Source of the DNA: Nonomuraea aurantiaca
Lineage (GTDB): Bacteria > Actinomycetota > Actinomycetes > Streptosporangiales > Streptosporangiaceae
Length of the DNA: 64,000 nucleotides
Direction: 5' to 3'
Assembly (NCBI RefSeq): GCF_020215705.1
Contig: NZ_JAIWNB010000014.1
Location: 1-64,000, forward strand
Shown here one piece after another: positions 1-8,917 of this stretch; the first letter of the stretch is position 1; each line of letters starts with the position of its first letter. The position numbers and the translations under genes are program-made. Under the pieces are notes generated by a model. It was given only the letters and a program-made list of their open reading frames with translations, had not been told where the DNA came from and searched no databases.

Positions 1-187
1 CAGAGGCCACCCCAGCGAGCGACTCGACGTCCGTAACGGTGGCCGCTTAAGATCAACCCACGGCACCTACCTCGTCGAGCTTTTACACCGCTCCGAGGAC
101 GCGACCCCCGCGACCAGCGCGGGGCCACTGGCCCAGTGCAGGGGCGCGGGGGCATAGTGCAAGAGCAGCGCGCGAAGGCTGTTTGGG
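1..187. other. Left edge, no confident gene
   Basis: No gene can be supported here. One forward frame is open from the window edge to a TAG near position 155 and reads like the tail of a protein, but with no upstream sequence or recognisable motif it cannot be called. The segment lies just beyond the stop codon of the leftward regulator that follows. Confidence 0.3.
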
Positions 188-2962
188 CTATAGGAGCGCG
201 CGTGTCCGGGCCTCCGCCGCCGCCTGTGTACGCGTAGAGACCTCCAGCTTGCCCAAGATGTTGGACACGTGCACACTCACCGTCTTCTGCGCGATGAACA
301 GCCGTTCCGCGATCTCCCGGTTCGTCAAGCCCTCCGCCACCAGCCGCAGCACCTCGGTCTCCCGTGCCGTCAGTCCTCCGTCGCCGTGGCTGCCGCCGCC
401 GGTGGTGAAGCGGGCTCGGCGGGCGAAGTCGGCCAGGGCGGTCTCCAGGGGTGTGGCGCGGAGTTTGCCGGCTGCCTCGCGGGCCAGCTCCCATTCGGCC
501 TGGGCTTCCGTGCGGGCGCCTGCTGCCAGTAGGGCCTCCGCGAGGCGCCAGCGGGCGCGGGCCGTCTCGTAGACGAAGCCGAAGTCGAAGGCCGCCACCA
601 CGCGCCGCCACAGCTCCACGTCGAGGCGGCCGTGGACGCGGTGCCATTCGGCCTCCGCGCGTAGGGCCCAGGCTTGGCCTTCTGGGCCCATCGGGCCGCG
701 GTCGCCCACTGGGCCGCTTTCGACGGCGAAGCGGACGCGGTTGAGGAGGTCGTCGGCGCCCTCCACCTGGCCTAGGTCGGCTAGCGCCCACAAACCGATG
801 GCGGCGACGCGCAAAGTGCCCGTTTCGCCGGGTTCGAGGGTGGCCATGGCGGCCTCTACGTGTTCGAGGGCCAGGGCGGGGTCGCCGCACCAGAGGGCGT
901 GTTCGGCGGCCATGCCTCGGGACATGTAGGCGACGAGGAGGTCGGACCAGAACGGGCGTAGCCAGTTGAGGCGGCCTTCGACGGCGGGCAGGCCGCGGGC
1001 GACCTCGACGAACAGGGCGAACGACGACAGGACCGCTTCCGGCAGCGTGCCGACGCGGGCGCCGAAGCCGGCGGCGGTGGCCTCTGCTTCGTCCCATTCG
1101 CCGGCCACGTAGTGGATCAGGAAGCGGAGGAAGCGCAGGTCGGTGCCGTAGGTGCTCCAGTTGAGGCCGGTTTCGACTGCCAGCTGGATGCCCGCGTCGG
1201 CGATCTCGGCCGCCTCGGCCAGCAGGCCCTGCTCGTAGAGGATGCGGGAGTGGTGGAAGCGGGCACGCAGGTCCATGGCCAGGTGGCCGGTGTCGGCGGC
1301 GGAGGCGGTCTGGGCGAGCGAGAGGGCCCGGGCCATGTCGCCTTCGTGCTCGGCGTGCAGGGCCAGGGTGAGCAGGGCGCCCACTTCTGCGTCGCGGGCG
1401 CTGGCGGCTCTGGCCGTCTCGATGGCGCGGCGGGCGATGTCCTCGGCTTCGGCGTGGCGGGCGGACCAGGTGATCGTGCGGGCGTGGGTGGCCAGGGCTC
1501 GGGCGAGGGCGGGCTGGTCGGCGGCGGCTTCGACGGCGCGTTGGGCCGCGGCGATGGCGCCGTCCTGGTCGTCGAGCTCGACCAGGTAATAGGCGAGCCG
1601 CTCGTTGACCTCGGAGGTCGGGGGCAGGGCGCGCAGTTGCTGGACGGCACGGTGGTTGTCGCCACTGTCGGCCGCCATGACCGCGCTGCGGAAGGCCAGC
1701 TCGGCCCGCTCCTCACCGGCGAGCTCGGCGGCGTCGGGGACTCGATCCCACAGGCTCAGCGCCCGGTCGTAGTGGCTGTGGGCCTCGGCGGGCGCGCCCA
1801 GGCGCTCGGCCAGCCTGCCGGCCTTCGCCGAGGCGGCCAGGGCGCCCGCCAGGTCGTGGCCGGCCAGGTGGTGGTGGGCGAGCTCGGCGGGTGAGGTGAG
1901 CAGGCGCGCGAAGTCGGCGTGCAGTCTGCTGCGCTCTCCGGGCAGCAGGTCGGTGTAGGCGGCTTCCTGCAGCAGAGCGTGCCGGAAGGCGTAGCCGTAG
2001 CCGTCGACGCGGAGCAGGCCGCGCGAGACGATCTCGCGTACGGCCTCCTCGAAGTCGGCCAGCGGGAGCCCGGAGACCTCGCGCAGCAGCTCGTCCTCGA
2101 CGCGGCGACCGGCGACCGCGGCGGCGCGCAGCACGCGCTGGCCGGGCTCGGACAGCACCTCGACCCGGGACATCAGCAGGCTGGCCAGCCCGTCGGGCAG
2201 GGTGTCGCCCTCGGCCATGGCGGCGAACAGCTCCTCGGCATAGAACGGGTTGCCGCCCGCGCGGGTGACGATCACGCCGAGCTCCTGAGCGTCCACCTCA
2301 CCCAGGGTCGCGACATAGTCGGACATCTCGCCGGAGTCGAGAGGGCCCAGCTCCAGGTGGGTGACGCTGGGCAGGCGCTTCAGCTCGGCCAGCACCGACC
2401 GCAAGGGGTGCCGGCGGTGCAGGTCGTCGGTGCGGTAGGTGCCGACGACGCACACGCGCTCGCTCTGCACCATGCGGCTCAGGAACACCAGCAGGTCACG
2501 GGTCGAGCGGTCGGCCCAATGCAGGTCTTCGATCACGAACAGCACCGGCTGGACCTCGGCCAGCAGCCCCAGCAGCGAGCCGAACAGCCGTTGCTGCGTG
2601 AGGCCGGCCGGAGGCGCGCTCTCCACGCCCGGCAGCAGCTGGCCGAGCAGGGGATGGGCGGCGGCCGCCTCGCGGACGGCGGGCTCGGCGCCGCGCAGGG
2701 CGTCGGCGAGCGGGAGGTAGGGCAGGGTGTCGCCGAGCTCGGCGCACTGGCCGACCAGCACGTTGAAGCCACGGGAGCGGGACTCGGCGACCAGCTCGGA
2801 CACCAGCCGGGTCTTGCCGATGCCGGCGTCGCCGCCGACGAGCGCCACCTCGGCGGTGCCGTGGGCGGCGGATTCGAGCACGCGCGCGAGTCTCGCCAGC
2901 TCAGCAGCGCGCCCGACCAGGAGACCCTTCACGGCAGCAACTATGCCACGCCTGGCCGACAT
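188..2962 (-). CDS. Large ATPase LuxR-family regulator
   Basis: A 924-residue transcriptional regulator of the LAL/MalT-like type. The N-terminal third is an AAA-type ATPase with a Walker A motif (GGDAGIGKTRL, about residues 43-53) and a Walker B segment (VLFVIEDLHWAD). The middle is helical and TPR-like. The last 60 residues form a GerE/LuxR helix-turn-helix (LTARETEVLRLVAEGLTNRE). Such proteins activate transcription in an ATP- and ligand-dependent way; the ligand cannot be read here. It diverges from the LysE exporter, which is a plausible target. The ATG start has no clear ribosome-binding site; an in-frame GTG eleven codons further in (VKGLLVGRAAEL) is an alternative. Confidence 0.92.
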   Translation of the reverse strand: MSARRGIVAAVKGLLVGRAAELARLARVLESAAHGTAEVALVGGDAGIGKTRLVSELVAESRSRGFNVLVGQCAELGDTLPYLPLADALRGAEPAVREAAAAHPLLGQLLPGVESAPPAGLTQQRLFGSLLGLLAEVQPVLFVIEDLHWADRSTRDLLVFLSRMVQSERVCVVGTYRTDDLHRRHPLRSVLAELKRLPSVTHLELGPLDSGEMSDYVATLGEVDAQELGVIVTRAGGNPFYAEELFAAMAEGDTLPDGLASLLMSRVEVLSEPGQRVLRAAAVAGRRVEDELLREVSGLPLADFEEAVREIVSRGLLRVDGYGYAFRHALLQEAAYTDLLPGERSRLHADFARLLTSPAELAHHHLAGHDLAGALAASAKAGRLAERLGAPAEAHSHYDRALSLWDRVPDAAELAGEERAELAFRSAVMAADSGDNHRAVQQLRALPPTSEVNERLAYYLVELDDQDGAIAAAQRAVEAAADQPALARALATHARTITWSARHAEAEDIARRAIETARAASARDAEVGALLTLALHAEHEGDMARALSLAQTASAADTGHLAMDLRARFHHSRILYEQGLLAEAAEIADAGIQLAVETGLNWSTYGTDLRFLRFLIHYVAGEWDEAEATAAGFGARVGTLPEAVLSSFALFVEVARGLPAVEGRLNWLRPFWSDLLVAYMSRGMAAEHALWCGDPALALEHVEAAMATLEPGETGTLRVAAIGLWALADLGQVEGADDLLNRVRFAVESGPVGDRGPMGPEGQAWALRAEAEWHRVHGRLDVELWRRVVAAFDFGFVYETARARWRLAEALLAAGARTEAQAEWELAREAAGKLRATPLETALADFARRARFTTGGGSHGDGGLTARETEVLRLVAEGLTNREIAERLFIAQKTVSVHVSNILGKLEVSTRTQAAAEARTRALL

Positions 2963-2964
2963 TC

Positions 2965-2996
2965 CGATTGGCCCAGGAACGGCGTACCCGATTGGC
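2965..2996. promoter_or_regulatory. Direct repeat in divergent promoter
   Basis: The octamer CGATTGGC occurs at 2965-2972 and 2989-2996, 24 bp apart, in the 73-bp gap between the divergent LuxR regulator and LysE gene. Two helical turns between copies suits a regulator binding one face of the DNA. An AT-rich stretch near 3023-3034 could serve as the -10 region of the exporter. No protein can be assigned to the site. Confidence 0.3.
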
Positions 2997-3035
2997 TCTC
3001 AACAGAGGGCCAAAGCCGCTTTACGCTTATATTTC

Positions 3036-3656
3036 ATGATCCCTTGGTCCACGTACGTGCTCTTCGTGGGCGCCTCGCTCGCGCTGGTGCTCATCCCCGG
3101 TCCGAACCACCTGTACATCACCGCCAGGGGCCTCTCGCAGGGCCGGGCGGCGGGGCTGGCCAGCGCGTTCGGCGTGGAGACCGGCACGCTGGTGCACATC
3201 GCGGCGGCCGCCGCCGGGCTCTCGTACCTGATCACGAGGTCCGCGACGCTGTTCGGGATCGTCAAGTGGGCAGGAGTCGCCTATCTCGTCTATCTGGGGG
3301 TACGCGCGCTCACCGGCAAGGAGCAGGCCGAGTCCGAGGTGCCGCGGCCGCCGCAGCCGCTCGGCAAGGTGTTCCTCGAAGGCGTCGTGGTGAACCTGCT
3401 CAACCCCAAGGTCACGCTGTTCTTCCTGGCGTTGCTGCCGCAGTTCGTGAAGCCGTCGGCGGGGTCGCCGGCGCTCCAGATCGTGGTGTTCGGTGCCACG
3501 CTGCTGGTGCTGGGGGTGCTCTCCGACCTGGTGTACGCGTTCACCGCCGGGGCGCTCGGCAGCCGCCTCGTCAGGAGGGCCAAGGCGCTGCGGCTCTTCA
3601 GCGGGGTGGTGTACCTGGGGCTGGGCGTGATCACGGCGTTCGCCGGGAGAAAATGA
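3036..3656 (+). CDS. LysE/RhtB family amino-acid exporter
   Basis: A 206-residue membrane protein of the LysE/RhtB translocator family, which exports amino acids or related small solutes. The family signature is clear: a first membrane helix ending in IPGPNHLYI, then the GLASAFGVETGTLVH loop, and the EGVVVNLLNPKVTLFFLALLP segment in the middle. About six membrane segments are expected. The ATG at 3036 starts directly at the first helix; the frame stays open upstream but that sequence is antisense to the regulator. It is followed four bases later by a TetR regulator, so the two are probably co-transcribed and TetR may control export. The substrate is not evident. Confidence 0.9.
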   Translation: MIPWSTYVLFVGASLALVLIPGPNHLYITARGLSQGRAAGLASAFGVETGTLVHIAAAAAGLSYLITRSATLFGIVKWAGVAYLVYLGVRALTGKEQAESEVPRPPQPLGKVFLEGVVVNLLNPKVTLFFLALLPQFVKPSAGSPALQIVVFGATLLVLGVLSDLVYAFTAGALGSRLVRRAKALRLFSGVVYLGLGVITAFAGRK

Positions 3657-3660
3657 CCGC

Positions 3661-4206
3661 ATGGCGCCTAGGAAGCAGCAGGAGATCTTCGACGCGACGC
3701 TGCTGCTGGTCGCGGAGAAGGGCTATGACGGTCTGACCGTCGAGGGCGTGGCCGAGCGGTCGGGCGTCAACAAGACGACGATCTACCGGTGGTGGCCGTC
3801 CAAGGCCGCGCTGCTGGGGGCGGCGCTGGTGGAGGCGGAGGCGCTGGAGTTCGAGGCGCCGGACACGGGGAGCCTGCGTGGCGATCTCGTCGCGCTCGTG
3901 GAAGGGATCAGGCGGCTCCTCACCCAGCCGCCGGCCAGGGACATCGCGGTGGCCGCGCTCGGCGCCGCCGCACGCCATCCCGAACTGGACGCGCGGACGT
4001 TCTTCGCGGACCGGTTCGCGCGGGAGCGGCAGGTCTTCGAGCGTGCGGTACGGCGGGGGGAGCTGAAGCGGTCGGTCGATCCGATGCTGGTGGTGGATCT
4101 GCTGGCTGGGGCGGTGTGGATCAGGGCGGTGTTCCGGGGGTTGCCGCTCACGGATGATTTCGCGAGTCAGGCGGTGGCCATGGTGCTCGATGGTGTCATG
4201 TCTTAG
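3661..4206 (+). CDS. TetR/AcrR family regulator
   Basis: A 181-residue TetR-type repressor. The N-terminal helix-turn-helix is typical (LTVEGVAERSGVNKTTIYRWW, residues about 24-44), followed by a helical ligand-binding domain with a TetR_C-like ending. A GGGAGA stretch lies about ten bases before the ATG. The gene starts four bases after the LysE stop codon, indicating a two-gene operon in which this protein probably responds to the exported solute or a related compound. The ligand is unknown. Confidence 0.9.
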   Translation: MAPRKQQEIFDATLLLVAEKGYDGLTVEGVAERSGVNKTTIYRWWPSKAALLGAALVEAEALEFEAPDTGSLRGDLVALVEGIRRLLTQPPARDIAVAALGAAARHPELDARTFFADRFARERQVFERAVRRGELKRSVDPMLVVDLLAGAVWIRAVFRGLPLTDDFASQAVAMVLDGVMS

Positions 4207-4236
4207 TGCGATAATCCGGACCGCCCACGCGGCCCG

Positions 4237-5433
4237 TCAGAGGGCCTCGGCCAGGGCGGCTGGGATGCGGTCCAGCACCGGGTACGACATCAGCCCATAG
4301 GCGTAGAAGTCCACCGCCAACGCCCCCGCCGCCTTGGCCCCCCGCGCCTTCGCGACCAGTCGGTCAGCCGAGTCGCTGTCGGGATAACCGGGCCGCAGCA
4401 CCGCGCGTACCTCCCGATCCTTGCCCACCGACCGCAGGTAGGCGCCCACGTCGTCGGCCACCCGGGCGGCGTCGCGCGCGTAGGCGAGCACGCCGAACGC
4501 GGGCACGAGATCGCCGAGCGCCACCAGGTCCACGCCGAGCTGCCAGGCGTCGTGCGCGGCGAGGCCGGGCGACGGCAGCCCGTCGGTGTAGCCCTTGACG
4601 GCTCCGGTGGAGTCGATGAACACCAGCTTGGAGCCCTCGTCCGCCACGGCGGAGGCCACCTCGGAGACCAGCGTGGTGACGGTCTCCGACCGGGCGCGGG
4701 CGTAGGCGACCACCTCGGGTCCCGCGTACGCCGTCAGCGCCGCCCGGGTCACCTCGCCCTGCGCGGGCGGGTCGCCGTCGAACACCCCGCCCACGATCCT
4801 GGCGCACTCCTCGCGGGCCACTTCGGCGTTGACGCCCAGGTCGGTGGCCCGGCGCATGCAGTAGTCGCAGAAGCACAGGCCGAACAGATAGGCGTCCATG
4901 GGCCCGAGCGGCACGAAAGAGCGCTGCGGCTTGAGCGGTCTGAAGTGCAGCGACTCGGCCACGACGCTGTCGACGCCGAGCCGGGCGACCGCCCTCGCCA
5001 ACGCGACGGCGTACTGCCGCACATCGGGATGCGCCGGGCACAGGTCGGTGAGCGAGCCGCGATCGCCGAAGCAGTCGCGTACGGTCACGTCTGGATGCTG
5101 GGTGCCGATCGTGGCATTGCGCAGGAAAACCGTCCAGCCATGGAGCTTCAGCCCCCGCTCCGAACAGGCTTCGCGCAGGCCGTCGAGCGCGTTCTGGTAG
5201 CCGGGCGTCGGCCTGAGCCGCAGACCGGAGAACAGGTCGGCCGGCGGGACGAAGTGGGCGCCGTCGTGGCGGAGCGTGAGCCTGGACAGTCCGTGCGGGG
5301 TGACGTCGCGGGAGGCGTGGTGCACGGCGCCGACGGTGACGCCCGCCACGCCGTACCCGCTGATCCTGTCGAGCACCCGCTCGACGCCCTCGCCGCGTAG
5401 ATCTTCGACGAAGACGTACACCGAACTGTCCAC
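4237..5433 (-). CDS. TIM-barrel-like protein of D-amino-acid cluster
   Basis: A 398-residue protein that I cannot assign to a named enzyme. It is soluble, without a signal peptide, and has alternating short strands and helices with Gly/Asp-rich turns (YVFVEDLRGEG, GYGVAGVTVGAVHHASRD, LKLHGWTVFLRN), the rhythm of a TIM barrel such as the glycoside-hydrolase-like or sugar-epimerase folds. A cysteine motif CFCDYCMRR sits near the centre and may bind a metal. It is the last gene of a leftward run with RidA (9-bp gap), a D-amino-acid PLP enzyme and an N-acyl-D-amino-acid deacylase, so a role in handling D-amino-acid derivatives is inferred from neighbours only. Confidence 0.7.
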   Translation of the reverse strand: MDSSVYVFVEDLRGEGVERVLDRISGYGVAGVTVGAVHHASRDVTPHGLSRLTLRHDGAHFVPPADLFSGLRLRPTPGYQNALDGLREACSERGLKLHGWTVFLRNATIGTQHPDVTVRDCFGDRGSLTDLCPAHPDVRQYAVALARAVARLGVDSVVAESLHFRPLKPQRSFVPLGPMDAYLFGLCFCDYCMRRATDLGVNAEVAREECARIVGGVFDGDPPAQGEVTRAALTAYAGPEVVAYARARSETVTTLVSEVASAVADEGSKLVFIDSTGAVKGYTDGLPSPGLAAHDAWQLGVDLVALGDLVPAFGVLAYARDAARVADDVGAYLRSVGKDREVRAVLRPGYPDSDSADRLVAKARGAKAAGALAVDFYAYGLMSYPVLDRIPAALAEAL

Positions 5434-5442
5434 GGACCGACC

Positions 5443-5823
5443 TTACGCGCTCTTGTACGCGACGAAGTCGATCTCCACCAGGATGTCCATCAGGTCCGAG
5501 CCGACGGTCGTACGGACCGGGTACGGCTGGCTGAAGTACGACTTGTACACCTCGTTGTAGGCGGCGAAGTCGCGCTTGAGATGCTGCAGGTGGACCGTGG
5601 CCTTGACCACGTCGTCGAAGCCGAGGCCGTGGGCGGCGAGAATGGCGCCGAGGTTGCGCATGGTCTGGTGGGTCTGGGCGGCCACGTCGTCGCCGACGAC
5701 CTCACCGGTCTGCGGGTCGAGCGGTCCCGCGCCCGAGGTGTAGACGAAGTCGCCGACGACCAGACCCTGGGAGTACGCGCCGACCGGGGCCGCGCCCTCG
5801 GTGGTCTTCAGTTCCTTCTTCAC
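5443..5823 (-). CDS. ridA: RidA family enamine/imine deaminase
   Basis: A 126-residue member of the RidA/YjgF/UK114 family, full length for the family. RidA proteins hydrolyse reactive enamine or imine intermediates released by PLP enzymes, especially those that dehydrate serine or threonine. The family features are present: an N-terminal GAYSQGLVVGDFVYTSG segment and the C-terminal YPVRTTVGSDL stretch with the conserved arginine that binds the substrate carboxylate. The GTG start follows AGGGAGA. Its position directly after a D-threonine/D-serine-type PLP enzyme fits the job of clearing 2-aminoacrylate or 2-aminocrotonate made by that enzyme. Confidence 0.92.
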   Translation of the reverse strand: MKKELKTTEGAAPVGAYSQGLVVGDFVYTSGAGPLDPQTGEVVGDDVAAQTHQTMRNLGAILAAHGLGFDDVVKATVHLQHLKRDFAAYNEVYKSYFSQPYPVRTTVGSDLMDILVEIDFVAYKSA

Positions 5824-5849
5824 AACATCTCCCTATTCATCAGCATTTA

Positions 5850-6932
5850 TCAGCCAAAGTGGGTGCTTATGGTGCCGACGCGGCGGTAGTCGCGGTCGAC
5901 CACCGGGAGCGTGCGCCACTTGTCGAAGGCGGTGCACGGGTGCGAGATGCCGAAGGCGAGCAGGTCGCCCGGCTTGAGCCCGTCGGCGCGGACGACCGTG
6001 TGCTGGTCCTGCATCTTCACGATCGTGACGCCGCCCCGCCTGGGAACGGGCAGACCCTCGTCGTACGGGGCGTCACGCTTGCCCAGGCCGACGATCGCCA
6101 GCCCCGGCTCGGGCGTGGACAGCACGTGCGCCCACACCTCCAGCGCGGGCCGCAGCTCGCCGGGGACGCGGTTGAAGGGTGTGCGCTCGCGGTAGTAGCC
6201 GTCGTCGTGGGTGACGTACGCTCCGGCGCGCAGGACGATCCTGGCCTGGGTGGTGACGAGCTCGCGCCCGATCACGTCGAACCACTGGCTGCCGCCGACG
6301 GTCAGGATCGGATTCTTGACGCGGATGTGCTCGGCGGCATCCTGCAACAGATACAGATATTTCCGGACCTCGGGCGCCGTCTTCAGCGCCCCCTCGTACC
6401 CGGCGATACCGGCCAGCTCCACCCCGTCGGTCCGCTGCACATGCGCGGCCACCTCCAGCAGCTGCTCCAGCGTCCGGCACCCGGCCCGCCCGCCCTCGTG
6501 CCCGAGCTCGACCAGCACGCTGAACGGCCGCGACGAGGCATGCCGGGCCAGGATGTCCACCCCGGCCACCGAGTCCACGAAGGACAGGAAGTCGAACCCC
6601 GGGTCGGCGGCCAGCTCCGTCGCCGCCCACTCCAGCCCGGCCGGGTCCACCATCTGGTTGGCCACCATGACCCTGGCCGCCCCGAACTCCCGCACCGCCA
6701 TCGCCTGCCGCGCCGTCGCCACGGTGAGCGCCCATGCGCCCGCTTCGAGCTGCATGGTGGCGATCTCTCGGGACATGTGCGTCTTGGCGTGCGGCGCCAG
6801 CTCCATGCCGTGATCGCGGGCGAAGGCGGCCATGGTCGCGATGTTGTGCTCCAGCGCCTCCCGATGCACGACCATCAGAGGGAGGGTGGCACCGTCGAAG
6901 ACGGACCGACTGTGTTCGTGGATTCCCTGCAC
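5850..6932 (-). CDS. D-threonine aldolase/D-serine dehydratase-like PLP enzyme
   Basis: A 360-residue fold-type III PLP enzyme of the DSD1/D-threonine aldolase group: an alanine-racemase-like N-terminal barrel and a C-terminal D-serine-dehydratase-like domain. The PLP lysine lies in ELAPHAKTHMS (near residue 50). The C-terminal part keeps the conserved HPCTAF segment, where His and Cys coordinate the catalytic metal in family members. Expected reactions are D-serine or D-allothreonine dehydration to an oxo acid plus ammonia, or retro-aldol cleavage of D-threonine. The neighbours (N-acyl-D-amino-acid deacylase upstream, RidA downstream) favour a deaminating role. The GTG start follows a GGGGGTG stretch. 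Confidence 0.88.
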   Translation of the reverse strand: MQGIHEHSRSVFDGATLPLMVVHREALEHNIATMAAFARDHGMELAPHAKTHMSREIATMQLEAGAWALTVATARQAMAVREFGAARVMVANQMVDPAGLEWAATELAADPGFDFLSFVDSVAGVDILARHASSRPFSVLVELGHEGGRAGCRTLEQLLEVAAHVQRTDGVELAGIAGYEGALKTAPEVRKYLYLLQDAAEHIRVKNPILTVGGSQWFDVIGRELVTTQARIVLRAGAYVTHDDGYYRERTPFNRVPGELRPALEVWAHVLSTPEPGLAIVGLGKRDAPYDEGLPVPRRGGVTIVKMQDQHTVVRADGLKPGDLLAFGISHPCTAFDKWRTLPVVDRDYRRVGTISTHFG

Positions 6933-7113
6933 AACACCCCCAATTGTCCGCGCCTGACCCTATCTCACCGGTGTCCCTCTTTTTTATGATCTTTTACGGC
7001 AGGCCCGGTGGACCCCACCCGCCGCACGGGGCCGGGCCCCGTCCAGGGGCACGCTCCTCCGGTGGAGGTGGCTGGGCGCCGTGACGTGCGCATTCTTGGC
7101 CCCGTCCGTGGTT

Positions 7114-8676
7114 TCAGGGTCCCAGGGGGTCCTGGTGCGGGCGCAGTGCCCGTCCTGGAGTCTCGCCCGTCAGGGCGCCGTTCGCCAGCACCGGCACCCC
7201 CGACACCAGCACGTCGTCCACTCCCCTCGCCGGAGTGCGCGGAGTCTCGTACGTGGCCAGGTCCGTCACCGTCGCCGGATCGATCACCACCACGTCGGCC
7301 GCGAAGCCGCGCCGGAGCAGGCCGCGGTCCGTCAGGCCGAAGCGTCGCGCCGGGTGCGACGACAGGTGGACGGCGGCCTGCCCCCACGTCCAGTCGCCCA
7401 GCTCGCGCACGTGCCGTCCCAGGAAGCGGGCGAACGCGCCGAAGCCGCGCGGGTGCGGGTGGCCGCCCACGTAGATGCCGTCCGAGCCGCCCGTCTGCGA
7501 AGGGTGGCGCAGCACGCGGCGTACCGACTCCTCCCCCTCCGGACCCTCGTCGGGACGGGCCGTCACGCAGCCCGCTTCCAGGCGCGTCTCGATGAGCAGG
7601 CGGCGGCAGAACTCGTGCGGCGCCAAGCCCGCCCGCTCGGCCGCCTCGACCATGCCCAGGCCCTCCGCCCACTCCAGGCCGGGGGCGTGGGAGATGGTCA
7701 GGCGCGGCCAGGTCGGCGCCAGCTCCGGCCACCAGGCGTCGAGCTCCCCGGACGACAGCATCTCCAAGGCCCGGTCCGGCTCGGCGCCCGGGACCTCTGG
7801 CGGCAGGACGACCATCGCCAGGATGGTGTTGCCGCGCAGGTAGGGATAGGAGTCGAAGGTCAGGTCCACGCCCCCGGTCAGCGCCTCATCCACCAGGGGG
7901 AGCAGGACGTCCGCGGGCCCGTGCAGGTGGGAGATGTGCACGGCCGTACCGGATCGCTGGGCTATGTCCACGACCTCCGACATGCCCACCCCGGCTCGCT
8001 CGCCATAGGCCCGCATGTGGGTGACGTACGGGAGGCCCGCGAGGGGGGCGCACAGGGCGGCCAGTTCCGCCGCGGAGGCGTAGCGGCCCGGCAGGTACTC
8101 CAGGCCGCTCGACAGGCCGACCGCGCCGTCCTCCAGGCCGCGTTCGACGTGGGCGAGCAGGCGGGTCAGCTCGTCGCGTGCGGGGGCGTCCGAGGAGGGG
8201 CCCATGACGTCGTAGCGGATCGTGCCGTGCGGGATCAGGTAGGCGGTGTTGAGCGCGACCGCGCGGTCGTACCCCTGGAGCAACTCGGCGACCGACAGCC
8301 CGTCCCCGGAACGCACGCCGGCCGTAAGGGGGCCGTTGACCGCTGCGAAGTAGCGTTCGGCGTAGGCGACGGTGCCGGCGGAGCCGGGAGCGAAGGACAG
8401 GCCATCCTGTCCTAGTACGAAGGTGGTCACCCCCTGGCGAAGCGATGCCAGCTGTACGGCGGGGTCGAAGACGGCCGCGTCGCCGTGGGCGTGGCAGTCG
8501 ATGAACCCCGGTGCGACGAACCGTCCGTTCGCGGCGATGACGGAGGCGCTCTCCACGCCGTCGAGGCGGCCCACGGCGGCGACCCGGTCACCGGTGATCG
8601 CCACGTCGGCCCGGTACGGCGGCGCCCCCGTCCCGTCGAGCACGTGTCCGCCGCTGATGATCACATCGAAAGCCAC
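7114..8676 (-). CDS. N-acyl-D-amino-acid deacylase
   Basis: A 520-residue amidohydrolase of the D-aminoacylase subgroup, of normal family length. These zinc enzymes release D-amino acids from N-acyl-D-amino acids. Visible signatures are the N-terminal small beta domain (VISGGHVLDGTG), the metal-binding GFIDCHAHGD motif (near residues 57-66), the GLSSGLEYLPGRYAS segment typical of D-aminoacylases, THMRAYG, and a C-terminal LTDRGLLRRGFAADVVVIDP return to the beta domain. It is the first gene of the leftward D-amino-acid cluster, with 181 bp to the next gene. That gap holds a short GC hairpin (CACGGGGCCGGGCCCCGT) but no gene. Confidence 0.93.
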   Translation of the reverse strand: MAFDVIISGGHVLDGTGAPPYRADVAITGDRVAAVGRLDGVESASVIAANGRFVAPGFIDCHAHGDAAVFDPAVQLASLRQGVTTFVLGQDGLSFAPGSAGTVAYAERYFAAVNGPLTAGVRSGDGLSVAELLQGYDRAVALNTAYLIPHGTIRYDVMGPSSDAPARDELTRLLAHVERGLEDGAVGLSSGLEYLPGRYASAAELAALCAPLAGLPYVTHMRAYGERAGVGMSEVVDIAQRSGTAVHISHLHGPADVLLPLVDEALTGGVDLTFDSYPYLRGNTILAMVVLPPEVPGAEPDRALEMLSSGELDAWWPELAPTWPRLTISHAPGLEWAEGLGMVEAAERAGLAPHEFCRRLLIETRLEAGCVTARPDEGPEGEESVRRVLRHPSQTGGSDGIYVGGHPHPRGFGAFARFLGRHVRELGDWTWGQAAVHLSSHPARRFGLTDRGLLRRGFAADVVVIDPATVTDLATYETPRTPARGVDDVLVSGVPVLANGALTGETPGRALRPHQDPLGP

Positions 8677-8779
8677 TCAAGGATTAAACATGATCCAGCA
8701 GGTACCGCGCGGCTGCGGACCTGCCCGGGAAACCCGTCCGGCGGCTGCCGTCGACTCGAACGGCCGACAAAACAGAACA

Positions 8780-8795
8780 TGATCACTTTTGATCA
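8780..8795. promoter_or_regulatory. Candidate operator of D-amino-acid cluster
   Basis: TGATCA-CTTT-TGATCA: two copies of a self-complementary hexamer four bases apart, in an AT-rich pocket about 105 bp upstream of the deacylase start. Repeated palindromes in a divergent intergenic region suggest a regulator-binding site. No regulator gene adjoins the cluster, so the protein is unknown. Confidence 0.35.
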
Positions 8796-8917
8796 AGCTT
8801 GAGATGGTTAATGCGCTACATGGCTATTTGTCCAGTATATGAGCGGGAATTACCTCAAGACGCTCGTTGCTCGAGGCGGGACACCTGGCCGTGCTCTTCG
8901 CCGGAGACGGAGAGGTC

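Noticed and set aside
1919..3035. Long plus-strand frame running into the LysE region
   Set aside because: Antisense to the LuxR regulator with no domain or ribosome-binding site; the exporter in this region uses another frame starting at 3036.
6935..7113. Possible small gene or terminator between the deacylase and PLP-enzyme genes
   Set aside because: Only a short GC hairpin and no frame with a start signal; it may reduce read-through but cannot be called.
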